A stretch of DNA of 8,078 nt, taken from the NCBI GenBank assembly GCA_047632015.1, contig JBLIBC010000118.1, forward strand, positions 1 through 8,078, written 5' to 3'. Of this stretch, positions 1-5,800 are shown piece after piece. The position numbers and the translations under genes are program-made. The DNA comes from JBLIAZ01 sp047632015. Lineage in GTDB: Bacteria > Bacteroidota > Bacteroidia > Flavobacteriales_C > GCA-002722245. The notes under the pieces were generated by a model. The model was given only the letters and a program-made list of their open reading frames with translations. It was not told where the DNA came from and searched no databases. Each line of letters begins with the position of its first letter. Position 1 is the first letter of the stretch.

Positions 1-639
1 ATCATCGATTTAGTTAGAGAAGCAGACGTAAAAATTCACATAAGTAACCCAAAAAGATACAATGATGCATTTTATAACACATCGCCTTATTTCAGGTCTC
101 CAGTATTTATTGAAAGTCACAGCTTACAACCGTATTCCAAAGCGACGAAGAATTTGTCATTAGTAATGTCTTTAATGATTCACGATATTGATATTATTTT
201 AAACGTCGTAAAGTCGCCAGTGAAAAGCGTTACAGCTACGGGGGTAGCGGTGGTGTCTAGAGAACCTGATATTATAAGTGCTAGGATTGAATTTGACAAT
301 GGGTGTATAGCAAACTTAACAGCAAGCAGAATAAATGCTGAAATAAATCACAAGGCAAGTTTTTATCAGCACAATGATTTTATTAATGTTGATTATTTAA
401 ATAAAACGTCTCAGGTTTTTGATCTTGGTTCTAAAAGAACGAAGAAGAATGGTGAAATGTTAAACAACGTTTTTTCGTTTGACGCTAAAAATAATGACCT
501 TGCCACAAATCCTAATGAAGTCCAATCATTTGTAGATTCAATTAAGAACAATACTCCAGTAATAAGCATGGCAAATTGTTTGAATGCACTTGAAATCGCT
601 TACGCAATCGAGGAAAAAGTAGAAAGGTCTTTGTTGTAG
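1..639 (+). CDS. Gfo/Idh/MocA-family NAD(P)-dependent oxidoreductase, C-terminal part (5' end outside window)
   Basis: The frame is open from base 1 to the TAG at 637-639, giving 212 visible residues. The N-terminal Rossmann nucleotide-binding half lies outside the window. What remains is the C-terminal substrate-binding half of a Gfo/Idh/MocA protein: a strand corresponding to the usual GHxERFNP segment (here HISNPKRYNDAF, about residues 13-24), then PVFIESHSLQPYS, then the conserved MIHDIDII helix (H61, D62, D64), then a beta-sheet region including ARIEFDNGCIANLTASRI. Family members oxidise or reduce sugar-like or related substrates with NAD(P); the substrate cannot be told from this. The resemblance to flavobacterial homologues is clear, but the ERFNP and FNPRGT-like motifs are altered, so it is a diverged member. 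A start at the TTG at 154 would remove conserved sequence and is not credible. It converges on purS 30 bases downstream. Confidence 0.85.
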   Translation: MIDLVREADVKIHISNPKRYNDAFYNTSPYFRSPVFIESHSLQPYSKATKNLSLVMSLMIHDIDIILNVVKSPVKSVTATGVAVVSREPDIISARIEFDNGCIANLTASRINAEINHKASFYQHNDFINVDYLNKTSQVFDLGSKRTKKNGEMLNNVFSFDAKNNDLATNPNEVQSFVDSIKNNTPVISMANCLNALEIAYAIEEKVERSLL

Positions 640-649
640 AGATACAGCT

Positions 650-677
650 TAATGTGAAAAGAGTTCACATTATTTTT
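650..677 (+). terminator. Hairpin plus T-run between converging genes
   Basis: A perfect 9-bp inverted repeat (TAATGTGAA at 650-658, TTCACATTA at 664-672) with a 5-base loop is followed by TTTTT at 673-677. This is the layout of a rho-independent terminator for the oxidoreductase gene. The right arm contains the purS stop codon (complement of 670-672). On the minus strand the hairpin is followed by AAGCTGTATC, with no T-run, so termination of the pssA-purS transcript here is less certain. The stem is AT-rich and probably modest in stability. Confidence 0.6.
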
Positions 678-921
678 CGGTCAAATTAAACTGATATCCT
701 TCCATTATTTGATTTGCTAATAATTTCTTACAAGCACTTTCTACAAGTGTTTCAGCGTCTTTTTGGGAATTGGCATCTACATCTAAAGTAATGTGTCTTC
801 CTACTCTTACATTATCAATATCAGAAAGTCCGATGTTTTTCATGCTGTTTGTAACTGCTTTTCCTTGTGGGTCTAACAAAGCTTTTAATGGCATGATGTC
901 TATTTCGGCGGTGAATTTCAT
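670..921 (-). CDS. purS: Phosphoribosylformylglycinamidine (FGAM) synthase subunit PurS
   Basis: This 83-residue protein has the normal length and sequence character of PurS: an N-terminal strand MKFTAEIDIMPLKALLDP, then GKAVTNSMKNIGL, then a VRVGRHITLDV strand, an alpha-helix rich in Ala, Glu and Lys, and a terminal LLANQIMEGYQF segment. PurS is a small cytosolic protein that joins PurL and PurQ in the step converting FGAR, glutamine and ATP to FGAM in purine synthesis. It helps form the complex and the channel for ammonia between subunits. It is the second gene of a minus-strand unit: its ATG overlaps the pssA stop by four bases (ATGA, 918-921), suggesting translational coupling. A separate PurS implies that this organism has the split PurL/PurQ form of the enzyme; neither gene is in the window. 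Nothing in the reading frame looks damaged. Confidence 0.93.
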   Translation of the reverse strand: MKFTAEIDIMPLKALLDPQGKAVTNSMKNIGLSDIDNVRVGRHITLDVDANSQKDAETLVESACKKLLANQIMEGYQFNLTEK

Positions 922-1649
922 TGGTTTGAGTTTCTAACGTTATTAATAATTGAAATAATCAGATACAAAACTATAATAAATACGGGGGCTAAAAAACTAA
1001 ATAACCACAGAAGAACAGCGGAAGATATTAACAACACGTATTTTCCCAAGTTGTCTTTCCAAGAGTAATTTTTGAATTTGAGTGATAACAAAGGGATTTC
1101 AGCAACCAATAAATAGGAGAAAACGAAAACGAATGTTAATAACACGTATGGATTAGCAATGATGCTCATCAAAATTGAATTTTCCTCGCCGTAAATTACA
1201 ACTAATGGAATCGTTAAAAACAGCAAGGTGTTAGCTGGAGTTGGAAGTCCTATAAAACTTTCTGATTGTCTTGTGTCAAGGTTGAATTTCGCTAACCTTA
1301 AGGCTGAAAATACTGTGATGACAAATCCAAAATAGGGAATAGGCTTAATGACGTGGCTCAAAAGATCTATTTCGAATTCTGTTGAATTTAAAAGAGCTAC
1401 ATACAAAATAACACCAGGTACAACACCAAAAGTCACCATGTCAGCCAAAGAATCTAGTTGTGCTCCAATTTCTGATTTTACTTTTAGTAATCGAGCCACA
1501 AATCCATCTAAAAAGTCGAAGACGAACGCTGCAATTACCAAGGCGATTCCTAATTCATTTTCTCCTTGTAAGAAGGCGATTGAAGCCCTACAACCACAAA
1601 TTAAATTGAGTGAGGTAATGAAATTTGGTATGTAACTTTTAAGGTTCAT
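918..1649 (-). CDS. pssA: CDP-diacylglycerol-serine O-phosphatidyltransferase
   Basis: This 243-residue integral membrane enzyme transfers phosphatidyl from CDP-diacylglycerol to L-serine, giving phosphatidylserine and CMP, the route to phosphatidylethanolamine. The CDP-alcohol phosphotransferase signature is complete: D48-G49-x2-A52-R53-x8-G62-x3-D66-x3-D70. In the family these aspartates bind the metal and the CDP group. After it come several hydrophobic segments (about residues 74-86, 106-120, 138-153, 160-186 and 202-232) expected to cross the membrane. The start MNLKSYIPNFITSLNL matches the usual family N-terminus, so the ATG at 1649 is preferred. Length is typical of bacterial type II PssA. 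It is the first gene of a unit with purS, and a TACATTTG box lies just upstream. R21, in the CGCRASIAF stretch of the first hydrophobic segment, is an unexpected charged residue. Confidence 0.94.
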   Translation of the reverse strand: MNLKSYIPNFITSLNLICGCRASIAFLQGENELGIALVIAAFVFDFLDGFVARLLKVKSEIGAQLDSLADMVTFGVVPGVILYVALLNSTEFEIDLLSHVIKPIPYFGFVITVFSALRLAKFNLDTRQSESFIGLPTPANTLLFLTIPLVVIYGEENSILMSIIANPYVLLTFVFVFSYLLVAEIPLLSLKFKNYSWKDNLGKYVLLISSAVLLWLFSFLAPVFIIVLYLIISIINNVRNSNQ

Positions 1650-1657
1650 AGTAGGTG

Positions 1658-1665
1658 CAAATGTA
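1658..1665 (-). promoter_or_regulatory. Candidate Bacteroidota -7 box for pssA-purS
   Basis: The minus strand reads TACATTTG, an exact match to the Bacteroidota -7 consensus TAnnTTTG. It ends 8 bases before the pssA ATG, so the transcript leader would be only a few bases long or absent. I found no good TTTG -33 element at the expected spacing, which lowers confidence. The match could be chance in AT-rich DNA, or the true promoter could lie further upstream within the divergent spacer. Confidence 0.4.
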
Positions 1666-1717
1666 ATGTAAGTTATTCATTTATTTCCGACATAATAAGT
1701 GCAGCCTTAAATCGTTT

Positions 1718-1733
1718 TACCATTTACATGGTA
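1718..1733. promoter_or_regulatory. Inverted repeat in divergent pssA / porV-like spacer, possible operator
   Basis: TACCAT and ATGGTA form a perfect 6-bp inverted repeat around TTAC. The right arm overlaps the start of a TATAAT hexamer (1732-1737) on the plus strand, 25 bases before the porV-like start. A repeat at this position could bind a regulator of the downstream pair or of both divergent units. No clear TAnnTTTG promoter was found for the plus-strand unit, so promoter and operator assignments are tentative. Confidence 0.25.
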
Positions 1734-1741
1734 TAATTAAT

Positions 1742-1754
1742 TTTACTTAGTAAA
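1742..1754. repeat. Short inverted repeat just before the porV-like start
   Basis: TTTAC and GTAAA flank a 3-base TTA spacer, ending 8 bases before the ATG at 1763. It lies where a ribosome-binding region would be, and no purine-rich Shine-Dalgarno sequence is visible, as is common in Bacteroidota. It could be a weak hairpin or an operator half of a TTTAC-rich region (TTTAC also occurs at 1716-1720 and 1723-1727). Chance occurrence is quite possible. Confidence 0.2.
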
Positions 1755-1762
1755 TTCGAAGC

Positions 1763-2833
1763 ATGAATAGAAGATTGACGATAGCAATCGTTTTTACTTT
1801 TTTAGCAGGAACGACTGCTTTTTCACAGGTTAAATTCAGTAATGAATTTTTGAACATTGGAGTAGGTGCTAGAGCCTTAGGGATGGGGAATGTGAGTTTG
1901 GCTAACGTAAACGATGTCACAGCAGGGTATTGGAACCCTGCCTCTTTAGTATATCAAAAAAATAATATCGAAGTGGGGTTGATGCATTCAGAATATTTTG
2001 CGGGAATAGCTGCGTATGAATATGGAGGAATGAGTTTTAAATTGGATTCTGTTTCTGCATTAGGTTTTAGTGTAGTTAGGTTTGGAGTTGATGACATTCC
2101 AAATACACTGGACTTAGTAGACGCCAACGGTAACTTTGATTATAACAGGATTACTTCTTTTTCAAGTTCTGACAATGCATTTTTATTCTCCTATGGTCGG
2201 ATCATGGGGCCAAAAGGTTTAAGTGTTGGTGGGAATGTTAAAATTGTATACCGTAAAGTCGGTGAGTTTGCTAGTGCTATTGGTTTTGGAGCTGATTTGT
2301 CCGCATCGTACAGGAAGAAAAATTGGCTTTTTGGCGCTGTAATTAGGGATGCAACCAACACTTTTAATGCTTGGAGCTTTAATACAGAAGAGCTTGAGGA
2401 AGTGTTTTTACGCACAGGAAATGAAATTCCCGAAAATTCTTTGGAGTTGACTTTACCTAAAATACTGGCAGGTGCAGGTTATAAATTTAACATAAAAGAC
2501 AAATTTGGAATTTATCCTGAAGCTAATTTGGAATTTACTTTTGATGGAAAACGTAACGTTTTGATCAAAGGAAACGTATTCAATATAGATGCAAAGGTTG
2601 GTCTGGAGGCAAATTATAAGGAAATAATTTATTTAAGGATGGGAATTAACAACATTCAAGATGAAACATTGTTGTCCGGAGAAAGAAAAAAAACCTTCCA
2701 GCCAAATGTTGGAGTTGGGGTTCAGTTTAAAAAGGTGGCACTTGATTATGCCCTGACAGACGTGGGTGACCAGTCCATTGCGTTGTATTCCAACGTATTT
2801 TCATTGAGAATTGGAATTAACAAAAGAAAATAA
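1763..2833 (+). CDS. PorV/PorQ-family outer-membrane barrel protein (T9SS-associated)
   Basis: The 356-residue protein starts with a signal peptide (MNRR, a hydrophobic core, then AFS before Q22), so it is exported across the inner membrane. The mature N-terminus carries the PorV/PorQ hallmark: FLNIGVGARALGMGNVSLA (about residues 29-47) followed by D51 and YWNPAS (56-61), the plug-like start of FadL-type barrels. The rest alternates polar and hydrophobic residues as expected for beta-strands, and ends with a strand-rich LDYALTDVGDQSIALYSNVFSLRIGI region. PorV shuttles T9SS cargo at the outer membrane and docks it to the PorU sortase; PorQ is a relative in the cell-surface attachment complex. 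This copy stands directly before a large C25 peptidase and shares a TAA-ATG junction with it, so it is probably the partner of that peptidase. I do not call it porV itself, because the gene order and partner differ from the classical porU-porV pair. The exact substrate is unknown. Confidence 0.85.
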   Translation: MNRRLTIAIVFTFLAGTTAFSQVKFSNEFLNIGVGARALGMGNVSLANVNDVTAGYWNPASLVYQKNNIEVGLMHSEYFAGIAAYEYGGMSFKLDSVSALGFSVVRFGVDDIPNTLDLVDANGNFDYNRITSFSSSDNAFLFSYGRIMGPKGLSVGGNVKIVYRKVGEFASAIGFGADLSASYRKKNWLFGAVIRDATNTFNAWSFNTEELEEVFLRTGNEIPENSLELTLPKILAGAGYKFNIKDKFGIYPEANLEFTFDGKRNVLIKGNVFNIDAKVGLEANYKEIIYLRMGINNIQDETLLSGERKKTFQPNVGVGVQFKKVALDYALTDVGDQSIALYSNVFSLRIGINKRK

Positions 2834-5800
2834 ATGAAAAATTGGTTAGTCTTATTACTCTTGCTTGTGTCTGGGCTCGTACAGTCTCAGACAGAGGAGA
2901 ATCAATGGATAAATTATAATCAAAATTACTTCAAATTCCCTATTCATAAGGATGGGATATACAGGATTAGTTACCTGGATTTAATAAATGCTGGAATTGG
3001 AATATCTAGTGTAGACTCAAGAAGTATTCAAATTTTTGGGAAAGGAAAAGAACAGCATTTGTATGTTTCTGACGGCGGTGATAATGTGATCGGTCCTTCA
3101 AGTGGAAATCAAGGAGATTACATCGAATTTTATGCTGAAAAAAATGATGGTTGGTATGACTATAAGCTTTTTTCGGATTCTGTACATCAGGCGAACCCAC
3201 AATATAGTATGTATAATGATACTCTTTATTATTTTTTGACGTGGAATAATTCAATAAATAATAAAAGGGTGGTGTTGGAAAATGACATTGATTTTTCTTC
3301 GTACCCACAATCTAACTATTTTTGGAATGAAGTTGATGTTGCTCATAATGTCAATTTTTCACCCGGTGAAATGACATTTTTTGGGAGGCCATCACCTGAG
3401 TTTTCGCCTGGAATGGGATGGGTTGGGAGTACTTTTTATCATGAAGGTAGTAGCGTCGTAAGCGTCAATACACCAAATGCATATACTTCGGGTCCGAATT
3501 CAATGGTGTATTCTAGGGTTGTAGGACTAAAACCAAATGCTCATATTGTTAATTTGCAAGTGTCAGGAAGGATATTAAAAGAAAAAACCTTTTACAATTA
3601 TGATATAGTACATTTTGAAAGGAGTTTTTCAAGCAGTTTGTTAGGTGCCACTACCGCTGTGAAACATTTAAGTGTTGTTACAAGCGGAAACTCGAAAGAA
3701 AGGCTAGCGGTTTCATATTTAAAATTACGATACCCTAGTGCTTATTCACTAAATGACGCGGCAGAGTTTATGTTAAATGTTCCTTCGGGAGGAGGGTCTA
3801 AAGATTATATTAAAATCACGGATTTTAATAATCAAAATAAGACGGTATGGTTATTTGATCTAACAAATCACAGTAAAATTTCCGTCCAGGCAAGCGGCGG
3901 TAAATTTGAAGCATTAGTTACGAATAACGGCAAGGAAAGGCAGTGCTATTTAACTTCAGAAGCTAAAATAGCCGCAATTAGCTCAGATGTAATAAAACCG
4001 GTTTCTGGAAATTCGTCCATTTTTAAGAATTATAAAAGTATTGCAATTGCAAAAGGGGGAGCAGATTTTTTAATCGTTGCTGCGAACTCCTTGATGGCTT
4101 CTGCTGAGGAATACGCTACTTACCGGACATCAACAGGATACACCGCGATAGCTGTAGATGTGGAACAATTATATGATCAGTATTGTTTTGGAATAAGGAA
4201 GCATCCAATGGCAATTAGAAATTTTGCTCTAGAAGCTAATGATAATTGGGGTACAAGTCTTAAGAATTTATTGCTTTTAGGAAAATCAGTAAACGTTGAA
4301 GCCTCTAGGACAGGGACATCTGCACTTCGAAATTTAGTTCCAACTTGGGGGCCGATTGGAGCAGATGTTGGCTTTACTAATGCAATTAACGGGCGTTCAG
4401 TATTGGAGCCTTTGATTCCAACAGGTCGAGTGTCAGCCAATTCTAATGCTCAAGTAAGGCAATACTTGACAAAAATTCAAAGTTATGAGTCGGCACCAGC
4501 AGCGCCCTGGATGAAAAACATTTTACATTTTGGAGGGGGGGCGGACATAGGTGAGCAAGCCGCATTTAAAAATTACTTGAGTACTTATGAAAGCATCATT
4601 GAGGCTCCACAGTATGGAGGTAAGGTCCATACGTTTTTAAAATCTAGCTCAGATCCTTTGCAAATTAATTTATCTGATTCTGTGACAAATTTAATAAACT
4701 CAGGCGTTTCCTTAATGTGTTTTTTCGGACACGCCTATGGAAGTAATTTTGATCAAAGTATTGATGAACCTGAAAATTACAGTAACACAGGAAGATATTC
4801 TTTTATTTTAGCCAATTCCTGTTTAATTGGTAATATTCATACCGGTGGTACAGGGAGTGGTAGTGAGAGGTTTGTGCTAGCTGAAGATAAAGGATCTATA
4901 GGCTTTCTTGGGTCTTCCACTTTAGGAGTTCCTCCTTATTTAGACTTGTATTCTCGAAATTTTTATACTGAACTAGCCAATGATAGTTACGGGTTAACTA
5001 TAGGCGAAATTATAAAGAATTCAATTATAAGTATACAGGATTCGTCCAATGTATTTAATAGAGATGTTTGTATGCACATGACCTTACACGGTGATCCAGC
5101 TGTGGTGTTAAATTCTCATTCACTTCCCGATTATTCATTGTATTCAGATGAGCAATTATTGAGTCCGCAGGTTTATTTTGTTCCTGAAGAAGTTACGAAT
5201 GAAGTAGATTCATTTTCAATAAATATTATCGTAAGAAATATAGGTAAAGCAATAACTGAGGATTTAGAAGTTAATGTAAAGAGGGTATTTGGGACGGGAA
5301 AAGACACTATTTATAGTTCGCTGATTTCAAATGTATACTACAAGGATACGCTTGAAATTAAGTTTCCAGTAAATATATTAGAGGGAGCTGGATTGAACAC
5401 TTTTGAAGTTGTTTTGGATCCTATAGGATCGATTGATGAATTGTCTGAATTAAATAATATTGGTACCATACCGTTATTAATTAAGTCTAGTGATATTACA
5501 CCCGTGATTCCGTTTGAGTTTGCAGTAATTCCCGATCAATTCCCTATTTTAAAAGCGAGTACAGGGAATCCTTACGCAAGTTTAACTACTTACGTTTTTG
5601 AAATTGACACCAATGAGAATTTTCAGTCTTCAAGTTTATACAAAGAAAATATTTCAAGTGCAGGAGGTGTTATACATTGGGATCCAAAAAGTTCTGCGGG
5701 GCTAAAGGCATTTTTTAATTCATTTCCTAGTACCGCAAGTATACAGAATCCGAACGTTTATTTTTGGAGGGTCTCTCCTTTGGTCAGCTCAGGGGAAAGG

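Noticed and set aside
154..639. TTG at 154 as the start of a short 161-residue protein
   Set aside because: Codons 1-51 upstream in the same frame encode conserved Gfo/Idh/MocA sequence, so the gene begins before the window.
1348..1635. Plus-strand open frame of 95 codons
   Set aside because: It lies wholly antisense to the well-supported pssA gene and its translation has no recognisable domain.
1751..1758. TAAATTCG as a -7 promoter box for the porV-like gene
   Set aside because: It differs from TAnnTTTG by one base and ends only 4 bases before the ATG, too close to be likely.
2191..2415. Minus-strand open frame of 74 codons
   Set aside because: It is antisense to the porV-like gene, has a low-complexity serine-rich start and shows no family features.
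2686..2693. A8 run in the porV-like gene as a phase-variation tract
   Set aside because: It encodes an ordinary Lys-Lys stretch, and A8 runs are common in DNA of this composition.
3006..3308. Minus-strand open frame of 100 codons
   Set aside because: It is antisense to porU2, with a His/Tyr/Asn-rich composition typical of a shadow frame.
4177..4440. Minus-strand open frame of 87 codons
   Set aside because: It is antisense to the C25 catalytic domain, whose plus-strand motifs are clear.
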